From: Phaeoceros laevis
Taxonomy: Eukaryota; Anthocerotophyta; Anthocerotopsida; Notothyladales
Length of the DNA stretch: 36,540 nucleotides
NCBI GenBank assembly: GCA_049999765.1
Contig: JBNGIQ010008825.1
Coordinates: 147,096-183,635 of the forward strand
Direction: 5' to 3'
In this document: piece after piece, positions 22,934 through 32,885 of the stretch
Numbering within the stretch: the stretch's first letter is position 1
Layout: each line of letters opens with the position of its first letter
The notes under the pieces: model-generated
Seen by the model: only the letters and a program-made list of their open reading frames with translations
What the model was told of the DNA's origin: nothing
The model's database searches: none
Position numbers and translations under genes: made by a program

Positions 22934-24609
22934 CCGTCCCTCCACCCATCTCAAGTGAGACATACAAACAATTTAGAATGATAAGTTACATGTAATAGAG
23001 TAGCCCATGTGGTTGGGTTCTTCGAGTGGGAAGGGCAGATTTGGGGTTTAATCTCCGGACTTCCCATCTTATAAACCTTCTCTTGTCTTTCCTCCTCTAT
23101 CCCAACCTCACCGTGATTTCACCATGATCTTGCTTAGTGATGGCCTACTTATGGTGAAATTAGCTAGGATCAAACTAACTCACATGTGGTCAATTTATTG
23201 TAGCTATATTAACTATTATCATACTAACTAATTCACATTGGTTATCCAACTTATGATATCTACTATCTAGATAAGATTACCAATTATGATCAAATGAAAT
23301 TATCCGAGAGTAAATACTAACGAGCCGCTCATTTAAACTTTAAAGAAGAGAAATTGCACATGGATGTTAAATAATAAATAGTAAATACGCTGTCAGCCAT
23401 AATGCGGTGGATCTTGGCGTCGGACCTAATAATAATAGAAAACATCGCAAGCCGCGCGTGCGCCTGCATTTGCGCGGCGAAACTCGGGGAGCCAGTTTTG
23501 CCCCAGGTACTACCGTAGTAAATGAGGCGACGCCGCGGCAGCGGCAGCGTGACTGGCAGCCAGACAGACAAAAGCGAGCCTGCAGGAACCTTGCGGCTTC
23601 TGCTACCTTGGCGAGCCTGGCAACGAGCGGGTGGCAGGAACTATCCATCCTCCCTGGCATTCCGCGATCCTGGCAGCCTCATAATTGGCGAGCTTCCCTG
23701 CCCCCGCTACGCCCGCGCCGTCGCAACCGCGGCACTTTGGATGTTTGGCCCCCCATACCCTGCTGCGAAGGACTAGGTGCGCGTGCGGACAGGGATTGCA
23801 GGGATCGGCTGCAGCAGGAGAGCTTCCTTGTACGGTGGACCCTTCCGTGTGAGATGTCGCTCAGTCGCTGTTGTGCAGTGGAGCTTTGGAGCCAGCTAAA
23901 AGCTGTTTTGCATAAGTGAGCAAGCTGCTGGAGTGCGCTCGGGCATGGTTGTTGTGGCCAGAGAAGACCCGGGTGTGAACAAGTGGTATTTTTTACTCGT
24001 CAAGGTGGTTGGCGAAGAAAGTAGACACAGCCTAGGGTATCAGGAGCGTGACGGTCTAGCTGTGGAAACTGTGTAGGGCCTTAGTGAGCTTCACGGGTGT
24101 AGGTGGGAATCTCGGTCTGTGTGCGGGACAATGCGGCTTCGGAGCATGACGGTGTGCTCCCTGGTAAGACCTAACAGGATGGGGGAGCATGGTTGCTGGT
24201 GGAAGTTGCCTACTGACTTCTTATCCCCGAGCTAGGGCCGCTTCTGGAGAGGCACATAGCGAGGACGTAGGGTCTAGAAGAGGCCTTTGAATGTAAATTC
24301 AGGATTCAAGGGAAGGGGAATGTTCCCTGGCGCTGTTGCGGGCTCCAGCTGAAGGAGAGGCGGGGTGAGGTGCCGAGTGCTATGGCATCATAACCTGGGT
24401 AGATTTAGTAGAATGGATGTGAATACTGCAGGTCTTCGACACCAGGCACCCGAATCTCCGGTACGTCAGACATTCTTTGTGAGGATGTTGTGGAGCTGGT
24501 AATTCACGGTCATGTTGCAAGCCGTTGTAGTGTCAGGATAAGAGGTCAGGTTTCGGGGCCCGGTGGTAGCTGTCTCTTTTATAGCGTCCTCTGATGTTTC
24601 AGTTCTTCC
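22934..24609. other. Helitron interior and 5' region of the proline-rich gene
   Basis: To about 23350 the sequence is AT-rich and probably belongs to the Helitron or its island. Positions 23001-23056 hold weak tRNA-like box A and box B matches. From about 23400 composition returns to that of the genes. This part probably carries promoter, leader and a first exon of the gene that continues at 24610. A candidate start at 24131 reads MRLRSMTVCSL to a GTAAGA donor, which would join in phase 0 to AGGCGGCAGATGGGG after the GTGCAG at 24624, but it is not proven. Confidence 0.4.
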
Positions 24610-26782
24610 ATGGCTCTTGTGCAGAGGCGGCAGATGGGGNNNNNNNNNNNNNNNNNNNNNNNNNNNNNNNNNNNNNNNNNNNNNNNNNNNNNNNNNNNNN
24701 NNNNNNNNNNNNNNNNNNNNNNNNNNNNNNNNNNNNNNNCTGGAACCCGGCAACCAGCGTCAGGGGCTCAGAACCAGTTCCCAAATTTATCGCCTTCCCT
24801 GCTAGCTCCACCGTCTTCTCCTGCCTCATTCCAGAACTCAGCCGTTCATTCTTCTGCACAATCCCCTTCCCTTCATGTGGCTCGGCAGGTAGAAACCACT
24901 ACCGCCATGATGTTTCAGACGGGCCCTTATGCTCATGAGACTGCCCTTGTAACTCCGCCTGTTTTTTCAACCTTCACAACAGCGCCCTCGACGGCTCCTT
25001 TCACACCTCCTCCTGAACTTGCTCATATTACCACTCCCTCTTCACCGGAGGTCCCCTTTGCTCAGTTGTTGACCTCATCTCTGAACGTGAAGGGTCCGGT
25101 TAGGCAGCAGTCTGATACCACAACCGCTTCTTCAACTGCACCATTTACTCCCCCTCCTGAGCTTGCACAGGCTACAAACCCGTGCTCTCCTGAGGTGCCG
25201 TTTGCACAGCTGCTGACTTCATCTTTTGCTGCTAACACCACATCCAGACAGCAGCCTGAAGCCACCACACCATCCTCAACAGGACCAATTACTCCACCTC
25301 CTGAGCCTGCACAGGGTGCTGTTGCTTCCTCTCCCGATGTTCCATTTGCTCAGTTCTTGACATCAACTTTCTCTGTGAAAGGCGCTGGTCGAGAACCTGA
25401 TGTGACTTACTCGGCATCTCCCTTTGCATCGCCAGAGTACTGTATAGGTGACAGTCAGGCAGCCTTTGAACGTCGGTCAGGGAGTCTGTATGCCCAGTCA
25501 CGCACATCGACTTCTGTAGGTGGGGTTTCTTCATCCTTGCCTGAGCATTTACCTTCTGGATTGTCATCCTCTTCCTTGCCTCTGACAACCTTTCCAATCC
25601 TTCAACCTGAAACTTGGGTGGAGCTTGAGGTGAGATCGACAGGAATGAGCAATCGTTCGTCTCAGGAGCTGGGTGGTACCATGCCGTCAGAGCCAGAAAC
25701 AAGCCTCTTCACGATCTGCCATGGTGATGATCTTTTGAGACCTGATTATGCCCCTCAATTTTTTGATGAATTGGATGATCTTCCTAGCCCAGCTGTGTCG
25801 CGGAAAAGTAATTCTGGGAAGTTGGAAGATCTGCATTTGGGACGCCTGACCAAAGTTTCGGAGGAAGATGACCCAAAAACTGAAGAGGACTATCTTGTGC
25901 TGGAGGGTTTCCATCTGGACAGCAATTATCATGGTAGCTTGCTTGAGAGCATGTCTATGGAGAAGCGAGGAGATCAAAGGTTTGCTGATTTCATAAGTGC
26001 CAGTCATCTAGAAGGTGGTATTCCTGCTGCTCAGAAGCTGGATCACTGTGAAGGGCCTGCAGTCGCTGGAAGGAATGGAAGTGATGGTGTTGCATGTGAG
26101 GAGGCTCCTGGCTCTGTTGTAAAAATCAAGACACAGGTGAGCAGCCCTCAGGGTCTGCACATGCCATCAGCTGTTGCCATGGAATCTGGGTATTCATCTG
26201 TTAGGGATCAAACTAGAGCACAAGATGTGTTGATGCGATCTCTTTTAGTGACACCTTCGAAGAAGAGAGAGGAGTCTCCGGCTATGAAATGCGATGATCA
26301 TACAAGCCATCCTTTGAAGAACCCGGAAGCTGTCAGCCCTCGGTATGGGGTTCTCCTGTCCAAATGTGAGGAGTTGTCATTAGCTTTGCAGATGGCTGAA
26401 GCCAGGGAGAGAGAAGCGCTGGAGCTATTAGACGAGACTCAGAAAAAAGTAAGCATCCCCTCCCTAGTAGAAGGTTTGTTTCAATAGGGATCATTTGAGC
26501 TTAAGAAGCTTGATTCTCTCTAACTTTTGGGCCCGCCTTGTCAGGTTGAGTGATTTTGTGCCTGCCTCCATAGTGTAAACTACCTTCATTAGTGTGGCTT
26601 TAATGTATTCTGGAAATTGATATGTGCAGGCGACCTCTTTAGAAGAAAGTGTCGCAAGATTGTCGGTGGAGCTTAGCCATCAAGAACTTGCGTTTCTGGA
26701 TTTGCAATCCAAGCATTTTGCACATCTTGGGGTGGCGTCACCTAACCACATTCTCTCATCAGGATTCAATCTAGTTGCATAG
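24610..26782 (+). CDS. Hydroxyproline-rich glycoprotein family protein (partial start)
   Basis: The main exon runs from before the assembly gap (24640-24739) to 26448, and a last exon spans 26630-26782, joined in phase 0 (QKK|ATSLEESVARLS). The N-terminus is uncertain because of the gap. The motif SSPEVPFAQLLTSSL and the surrounding Ser/Pro/Thr-rich sequence identify the plant 'hydroxyproline-rich glycoprotein family' of unknown function. Here the block TAPFTPPPEL through VPFAQLLTSS occurs three times. The middle is acidic and Ser-rich (LSKCEELSLALQMAE near the end). The C-terminus is a probable coiled coil (EAREREALELLDETQKK, VARLSVELSHQELAFLDLQS). No signal peptide can be judged. The family name rests on composition and does not prove secretion. 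Confidence 0.75.
24640..24739. other. Assembly gap (100 N)
   Basis: A run of 100 N lies within the 5' part of the proline-rich gene. The round number suggests a gap of unknown real length, so the frame across it is not reliable. Confidence 0.95.
24991..25422 (+). repeat. Three tandem 144-bp coding repeats
   Basis: Repeats start at 24991, 25135 and 25279, each 48 codons (the third about 47). Each encodes T-x-P-x-TPPPE, then SP-E/D-VPFAQ and LTS. The copies have diverged at the DNA level, most at third codon positions, so the protein motif seems kept by selection. Confidence 0.9.
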
Positions 26783-27206
26783 GTGTAGATGGAGGGTATG
26801 GCCGATTTGGCTACCGTTGTGCATTCCCTGGTAGAGGGCTTACCAACCCAACGTCTATGTCGTATCGCGTTCCTAGTTCCAATTAAACTTTTGCTACATT
26901 TGGCTCCTCTTGTAATTGTTGTGTCCTTTGAAGCACTTGCTCATCATGGATTACCATGGTTGGGACTTCGCAGAATCTTAGATCTATCCCATTTTCTTTC
27001 ATGAAGTACCCAAGGCATGGCGCTACTGAGGGTTACCTTGGGTAACTGAACAGTACGGGTGGCAGTGGTTGGGACAGTAGTAAACGGTCTTACGGAGGAT
27101 TGTAGGCTGTATCTGGCCAGCTCATTGCAGTCAGCAAGTATCCTATGCACTGTACTGTACAATGTTCTTGGATTGGCTGCCGGATAACTTGCAAATCCAT
27201 GTGGGA
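26783..27206. other. Convergent intergenic region
   Basis: This lies between the 3' ends of the proline-rich gene (+) and the plastid membrane protein gene (-). It should hold both 3' untranslated regions. The small ORFs here resemble nothing known. Confidence 0.4.
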
Positions 27207-28235
27207 TCACTGTCCGCCTTCAGCGTTGTCCCCTCCTATCCATTCCAACTGAAAATATCCATCACTAAAGTTAGATTACGCCTGCCCCTTCACTAACACC
27301 ATGCTGCAAACGGAATGAATCCAGGTAGTCTTACGTACCTTCCAGGCGTACATGGCAAAAAATGCTAGAACGTCTGCAGACCACACGGCAGCGAAAGACT
27401 TCCAAAATATGGGGATTGTGACATTCAGGAGGGGAATGAGGAGAAACAAATAATTCAACGCATCTTTCTCCTTGCTAGGACAGTCTCGTGCCCTGAGGGA
27501 GGGAATGGCTGCCACCACGCGTGAAAACGAGTCAGGACAGAATCTTACATTCAAAATCTGCCACCTGAAAATGAAGCCTGCATCAGGTAGTAAGGACTGA
27601 TGCAACTTACTAAGCATCCATACAGACCACATGCCCATCAGTCTCCAGAGGTCTGGTTGCTCGGAGGGAAAAAGTAGGTTGAAAGAGAGAATTCCACCAA
27701 CAGCCATGGATACATAAGCTTGGACCTCGAAAATTGTATACAGAGTAGAACCAGGAGTGGCAGGATTTTTCTTGGCTGTCGAAGACCTTGGGGCAAACGT
27801 TGCAGCTGTTTTACGGACTGCCTGGAAGACAAAAGCTTTGGATGTCAAAAAAGGCTGCACATTCTTGTTGCAAGATGAAGGGATATCAGGCAAGGCTGAG
27901 CCACACCTNNNNNNNNNNNNNNNNNNNNNNNNNNNNNNNNNNNNNNNNNNNNNNNNNNNNNNNNNNNNNNNNNNNNNNNNNNNNNNNNNNNNNNNNNNNN
28001 NNNNNNNNGAGATGGATTGCCGCTCTGCATCTTGGCCTTCCTCAGCATTAGGCTTCAAGTTTGCACGGATACCTCCGCCCGTCCTTGACCTCAAGGACAA
28101 CCTCGAAGACAGCCTGGAACAGCTGGCAAAACCTCCTGTTCTCGCACAGCTGCTCAAGTCCTCCTTTCCATCCTCCGCTACAAGAAACCTGAAAGGCAGC
28201 AGAATGGGGGCCAGAAAACGTAAACTCGACCACAT
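27207..28235 (-). CDS. Chloroplast-type multi-pass membrane protein
   Basis: Coding exons on the minus strand: a first exon from ATG 28235 that enters the gap 27909-28008, then 27611-27821, 27339-27508 and 27207-27248 (C-terminus LEWIGGDNAEGGQ). The last three join in phase. The N-terminus (MWSSLRFLAPILLPFRFLVA, then many Ser/Arg) looks like a transit peptide. Hydrophobic segments include VSMAVGGILSFNLLF, MGMWSVWML, NYLFLLIPLLNVTIPIFW and WSADVLAFFAMYAW, so three to four membrane spans. The block IPSLRARDCPSKEKDALNYL is highly distinctive and I associate it with the plant chloroplast protein RESISTANCE TO PHYTOPHTHORA 1. That name is from memory and not certain. How the exon containing the gap joins the next is unknown. 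Confidence 0.65.
27909..28008. other. Assembly gap (100 N)
   Basis: A run of 100 N lies inside the 5' part of the plastid membrane protein gene and hides an exon end or intron. Confidence 0.95.
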
Positions 28236-28628
28236 TATTTGTAATCACGATACAGCATCCTGCAGTCTCACCTAGAAGCCGAGCCTTGCGTCAACCTGCA
28301 CCTGGAAGATGGGAGGCAGGAAGTGGAAGCCGTCACGGTTGGAGCCTGGACGATGCAGCGGAACTTGATAGGCCCAGATAGACAGGCCATCCATGTGACC
28401 GCGGCGCAACCCGAGGTAACCGTCGTCAGGCATCTTTCGCCTGCCATGCTTCTACACTCCTGGTGTGAACGCCCCTGCTTCCGCAGCCTCGGGCTGTGTT
28501 TCTCCACTACCTCAGAAAAAAAGCGCAAGTGAAGGAAACGTGAACGTGACGTCGGAGAGTGGATGGCAAGCTTTCCGTTGTTTCCCCGATGTGGCACCGA
28601 GGTGAGCGTGTAGACAATTGCGTCCGCC
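28236..28628. promoter_or_regulatory. Divergent promoter region, plastid membrane protein / REP
   Basis: These 393 bases separate two head-to-head genes. No conserved box is obvious. Small ORFs on both strands have no recognisable product. Confidence 0.4.
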
Positions 28629-30311
28629 ATGGGCAGCGATATGGAGATCCATCCAGATTCCTACGACCTAATCGTGCTGGGGACAGGCTTGCCTGAGTCA
28701 ATCGTGGCTGCAGCCGCTGCCTCAGCTGGGCTTACAGTGCTGCATCTTGATTCCGGAAATGTATACGGCTCCGCCTGGGCATCCCTTTCACCGGACGCTT
28801 TCCCACTGCATGCTGGTGCTGGATCGAGGGGCGAGCAGGATTGTCTGGCGTCGGAGGGAGAGAGAGGAGGAGACTGGAGGTTCGTGAGCACAGCTGGATC
28901 ATCTTCTTTTTCGGGCTTCAAGGCTGGACAGGTCCAGGAGGAGGGAGCTTTGGGAAGGCTTGGTGCGTACAATCTGGATCTGGGGGGGCCGAAACTGGCT
29001 TTCTCTGCCGGGCCGCTGGTGGATTTGTTGTTGCGGTCTGGATCTACCAGCTACCTGGAGTTCAAGGCGGTGGAGAGCACTTACCTATGGACTGCAGATG
29101 GCCTTGTTGCTGTACCATCTTCTCAGGCCGAGGTCTTCCGAGATAAATCGTTGAGTCTGGTTGAGAAGCGGCTTCTTATGCGATTCCTGAAAGTTGTGAC
29201 CGATCAGGCGTCAGGAGCTGAACGCATATCAGAAGAGGATCTGGACAGGCCGTTTGTTGATCTTCTTCGGCAGCAGCAGCTACCGGTTTCCGTCCGAGCC
29301 ATGATTCTCTATGCGATTGCGTTTGCTGACAGCGATCAGGAGGGGGAGATAGGTGAGAAGTGGACGGCTAGGCAAGGGTTGCAAAGGCTAGCACTGTACC
29401 GTGCCTCCGTGGGACGATTCGCCAACGCCCCCGGTGCTTTCATCTACCCTCTCTACGGACAGGGTGAGCTGCCACAGGCTTTCTGCAGAGCCGCAGCTGT
29501 CAAGGGCGCGGTATATGTTCTTCGTCGGCCTGTGGATGCAATCGTTGTGGACAGGGTGAGCGGCTGCTACAGGGGGGTCCGCACCCGCTCAGGGCAGCTG
29601 CTTTTCAGCGGGACCCTAGTGGCAGGCCGTCCACTCTTTCCACTAGAACTTGAGGACGAGCTGGCCGAATCCTCCTCACAGGTCATTGCGAATGGAAGTG
29701 GAAACAGGGACGCAACTGGGATTGCCAGGGGTGCCAAGGTGGCCAGGCTTGTTGGCGTGACTGACCGTTCCCTCAAGCCGGACCAGAGTAACATCTTGGT
29801 GGTTTTTCCGCCCAGATCTGTGCGCCCTGGCCTCTCAAGCGTCATTTACGCATTGCAGTTGGGAACGACCGCTTCTGTGTGCCCTCAAGGACAGTTTGTT
29901 ATCCAGCTTTCCACAATTTGCCGGGATGGTGAAGCGGATTGGGAAGATATCCTAGATGCAGTTGCCCAGGCTTTGCTGTCCAGAGCAGAAGGTCCAGGCA
30001 CTGCAGGCCGTCTTGGCACAGACGAAGATGGCAGTCGCAAGCCGAAAATGCTGTGGTCTGGCTTTTTCTGCACTTCGATTACGCAGACGAAGCATGTCAG
30101 CGTCGGAGTGCCCGGTCAGGTTGCCGTCTTTTCGATGCCAGATCATACTATTGATTACGCTGAAGTTGTGAGGGATGCGGAAGAGATTTTCCACAAGCTA
30201 TTCCCAACAAAGGACTTTTTCGCCGCTACTCATGAGGACGGAACCGGAAGCAGTATGGAAGACGAGATTGCTGACTATGAAAATGGAACCTTGGCAGAGG
30301 ACTCTACCTGA
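28629..30311 (+). CDS. REP: Rab escort protein (Rab geranylgeranyl transferase component A)
   Basis: A single exon of 560 residues begins at ATG 28629 (MGSDMEIHPDSYDLIVLGTG). The N-terminal dinucleotide-fold motif YDLIVLGTGLPESIVAAAAA, followed by VLHLDSGNVYGS, is that of the GDI/REP superfamily; LPES rather than the GDI form marks REP. Further blocks are YNLDLGGPKLAFSAGPLVD, SYLEFKAVEST, GQGELPQAFCRAAAVKGAVY and the C-terminal WSGFFCTSITQTKHV. The length fits plant REP. REP presents newly made Rab GTPases to geranylgeranyl transferase in the cytosol and brings them to membranes. The C-terminus is acidic and has no prenylation box, as expected. It stands out here as the only long gene without introns. 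Confidence 0.93.
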   Translation: MGSDMEIHPDSYDLIVLGTGLPESIVAAAAASAGLTVLHLDSGNVYGSAWASLSPDAFPLHAGAGSRGEQDCLASEGERGGDWRFVSTAGSSSFSGFKAGQVQEEGALGRLGAYNLDLGGPKLAFSAGPLVDLLLRSGSTSYLEFKAVESTYLWTADGLVAVPSSQAEVFRDKSLSLVEKRLLMRFLKVVTDQASGAERISEEDLDRPFVDLLRQQQLPVSVRAMILYAIAFADSDQEGEIGEKWTARQGLQRLALYRASVGRFANAPGAFIYPLYGQGELPQAFCRAAAVKGAVYVLRRPVDAIVVDRVSGCYRGVRTRSGQLLFSGTLVAGRPLFPLELEDELAESSSQVIANGSGNRDATGIARGAKVARLVGVTDRSLKPDQSNILVVFPPRSVRPGLSSVIYALQLGTTASVCPQGQFVIQLSTICRDGEADWEDILDAVAQALLSRAEGPGTAGRLGTDEDGSRKPKMLWSGFFCTSITQTKHVSVGVPGQVAVFSMPDHTIDYAEVVRDAEEIFHKLFPTKDFFAATHEDGTGSSMEDEIADYENGTLAEDST

Positions 30312-30954
30312 CGCAAAGTTCTGTAGCGTTGCCCAAGCCCGAAGATCTACTTCGGGCGAACTGTTTGGGGATGACAAACGTGTGGTAGCAGTTTTGTCTG
30401 CCGGGCACATGCAGAAGAAGGAAACGACATTACTACATGCTTGGGGTTCGAAGCCTTATGCACAGCAATGAGAGCATGGCAGAGCAAGATTATCATTTTT
30501 GCATTACAGGTTTCTCCTTCCTCCTCACCTTTCGTTTCGGATGTTGTGAAGAATGATGTATGTGTGTATTGACGAAGTACTGTGGGTGACGAATCCGGAC
30601 AACAGCAATTACAAGGGTTGCACTCAGATATGGAGCTAAGCCGTATCAGCAGGCATGATGCTCTAAAACTGATGTGTCGTCCCTTTCTGAAACAAACTGA
30701 GTCATCTCTTGTAATAGGTTAACTCTACCAAGGAAAATGAACGCACCCATTGCAAACTTCATTTGTGAAGAGGAGAATATCTAAGAGTATGAAGTTCAAC
30801 TGTCTCCTGTGGGCTTGGATCGGGTGCACTGGCTGTCTCATTCTGCACTTCTCCAGCTTTTTGCAGGATTATGTAACGAATACAAGCTCAAAGGACCCAT
30901 GGCAACGAGACTGCTGCTTGCATGGGCACGGCGTAAAAGGTGACGCTGAGACTT
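30312..30954. other. 3' flank of REP
   Basis: This probably holds the REP 3' untranslated region. No gene or mobile element is recognised. Confidence 0.4.
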
Positions 30955-31258
30955 GCTCGTCCAACAAAAGGGAGTGACTATGACTTGCATGGACTTTTTA
31001 GCTGGACCAGGTGGGACATGGCTCCACTGCCACTTCATTCCCCAGCCAAAAACATGCTGCCGGGATTTGAGTTTCATCGAGGAAAAGCCTCTCTTCTCCC
31101 GTGCTCGTCCAACAAAAACGAAGTGTGTGACTATACCTTGCATGAGACTTTGGAAGTGGTCCACATGGGACATGGTTTCACTACTGGCATTTCAATTCCA
31201 CAACCAAAAATCTGATGCCGGGATTTGAGTTTCATTGAGGAAAAGCTTCCCATCTGCC
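30955..31258. repeat. Diverged tandem duplication, 148-bp unit
   Basis: Two adjacent copies start GCTCGTCCAACAAAA (30955 and 31103). Both contain GGGACATGG, CAGCCAAAAA or CAACCAAAAA, and GCCGGGATTTGAGTTTCAT. They are clearly related but have many differences. No long ORF runs through both in a way that suggests protein. Confidence 0.8.
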
Positions 31259-31881
31259 TTCTTGAACTGTGGACAAATATCGAAGCTAGCATGTTAGCAT
31301 GCCTGGCATGCCATTTACACTTGCACAAGCTACTGATACTCCAGCAATAAACCCATGTGAAACAGTAAACAAAGTTCGCCACTCGAGGCTTTGGTAAGCT
31401 TGGTAGGTAGTAGTGCCCAGGGTTCCAGGGTTAAGTTGAAGTGCATTCTGGAGCCATGGGTGCTGGAGAGGGCACCTGTCTGCTTCTGTGTGGATGCACT
31501 GGTGCATCATTCGATTAACGAGCACTGGCAGCTCAACTTTGACCGGGCCAGTGGTGCTGCTTTCGCTGCCGCCAAGTTCGACCTCCGTTTTCGTAAGGTC
31601 ACCTTCCCTGATGAGGAGGAGGGCTGCCCCTAAAAAACACTTGGCCAGGTGCGGGGCCCGCCGCGCGCCATGGCATGTCGCCATGGCTCTCCCTCCTGCA
31701 TACCATCTCTCCTCGTACCTCTCGTCCCTTCTCTCAGTACTCCAGCGACCGGCTACTCACGCCACCGGCTCCCTACGGGATTTAATTTTAGTTCCCGTCA
31801 CGAACTGGACGGAGTGGATGCTTCAAGGTTTCAAAGCTTCGGCTCCGCCATAGCCCTCTAAGACTTTGGATGCACCGTCGC
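31259..31881. other. Gene-poor stretch
   Basis: ORFs of 80-132 codons exist on both strands but overlap one another and show no domain. From about 31640 the base composition becomes GC-rich. I cannot support a gene here. Confidence 0.4.
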
Positions 31882-32440
31882 GCCGCGCCGCACCCAGGCC
31901 CAGCAGAGCCTCGCCCCGCCGCGCCCAGCAGCGCAGCACAGCACAGCGCCCTGCACCAGCAGAGCCCAAGCCCAGCAGAGCCTTGCCGCGCCGCGCCCAG
32001 GCCCAGCAGAGCCTCACCCAGCTGCACCAGAAGGACCTCTCGGCGCCGCACCCAGGGAAGGGCATGACGGGACGGTATGCACGGAGGCAGGGCAGGTAGG
32101 CAGGGCGGGGTTGCGGTAGCTGGCCAGGGCAGGCTGGCCTAGGCATGGCGGGACGGGGCTGCGGGTATCTGGCTGGCTAGGAGGGCAAGGGGCGGGCTGC
32201 GGGGATCGGGCAGGCATGGCGGACGGGGAGCCCTGCAGGCCGGCAGCTGGCCAGGCAGGCATGCCAGGATTGTGACTGTCCGGGAGTGCCGGGGCTGTTG
32301 GGGGGACGCGAGCTACTGGGCGAGCTGCTGGGCGGGCCGGGCTGCTGGCCATGGACGGGGCTGCTGGTCTAGCCAGGGGCGGCAGGCATGGCGCCCCTTG
32401 CCAGCAGCATTCCTGGCGTGCTGGGGAATGCCCCCGTTGG
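31882..32440. repeat. GC-rich low-complexity region with strand switch
   Basis: A unit like GCCCAGCAGAGCC recurs many times between 31882 and 32030. A 31-base segment starting GCCGCGCCGC and ending GCAGAGCCTC is repeated at 31882 and 31985 (103 bases apart). The plus strand is C-rich to about 32040 and then G-rich (GGCAGG, GGGACGGGG, GGGCTGC) to about 32440. The long ORFs here are composed of Ala, Gly, Pro and Arg and are artefacts of composition. Confidence 0.75.
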
Positions 32441-32885
32441 TGGTGCCAAATTGTAGGTGGAGCTTTGCAGGGTTTTTCAGCAGTAGCAGTCCAGCGAGCA
32501 TTGAAACAATCCAATCCACGTTTCAGCACAAACCTGGACAATCTCAGGAGCATCAGGGAAATGCTTGGCTAACTTGCGGCAAGATTTATCCTATGCTCTC
32601 AATCCAGGGTTGAAATTGTAGCCAATTTTCAAAAAATGGTTCTCTGAAGGACCTTGGACGTCGTAGGTGAACTCTTTCAACACCCATTCAACTTTGCACC
32701 TGCGTCTAAGCGGGTCATCAGGTAAGCACATGGGAAGCTTTGAGCATCCAGGTAGGGACGACTGCGAACTGAAACCTGGAGTGAGTTGCCTAGGTCAAAA
32801 AATGCAATCCCCTGCTTCAGCTTGGACCCTGGATGAAGGAGTGGCAAAGTTCTTATTACCCACCACTTTGGGTGGAGAAACTTGG
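32441..32885. other. 3' flank of the RPAP2-like gene
   Basis: No gene is visible. It probably includes the 3' untranslated region of the minus-strand RPAP2-like gene. Confidence 0.35.

Noticed and set aside
23407-23919. Open frame of 170 codons on the plus strand
   Set aside because: It starts in the zone where composition changes, is Arg/Pro/Trp-rich without a domain, and lies where leader sequence of the proline-rich gene is expected.
32441-32480. TGGTGCCAAATTGTAGG as a possible retrotransposon primer-binding site
   Set aside because: It does not match the common plant primer-binding sites known to me, and no paired LTRs or polyprotein were seen nearby.
31788-32553. Several long minus-strand frames rich in Ala, Gly, Pro and Arg
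   Set aside because: They follow from GC-rich tandem repeats and overlap in several frames. No frame shows a domain.
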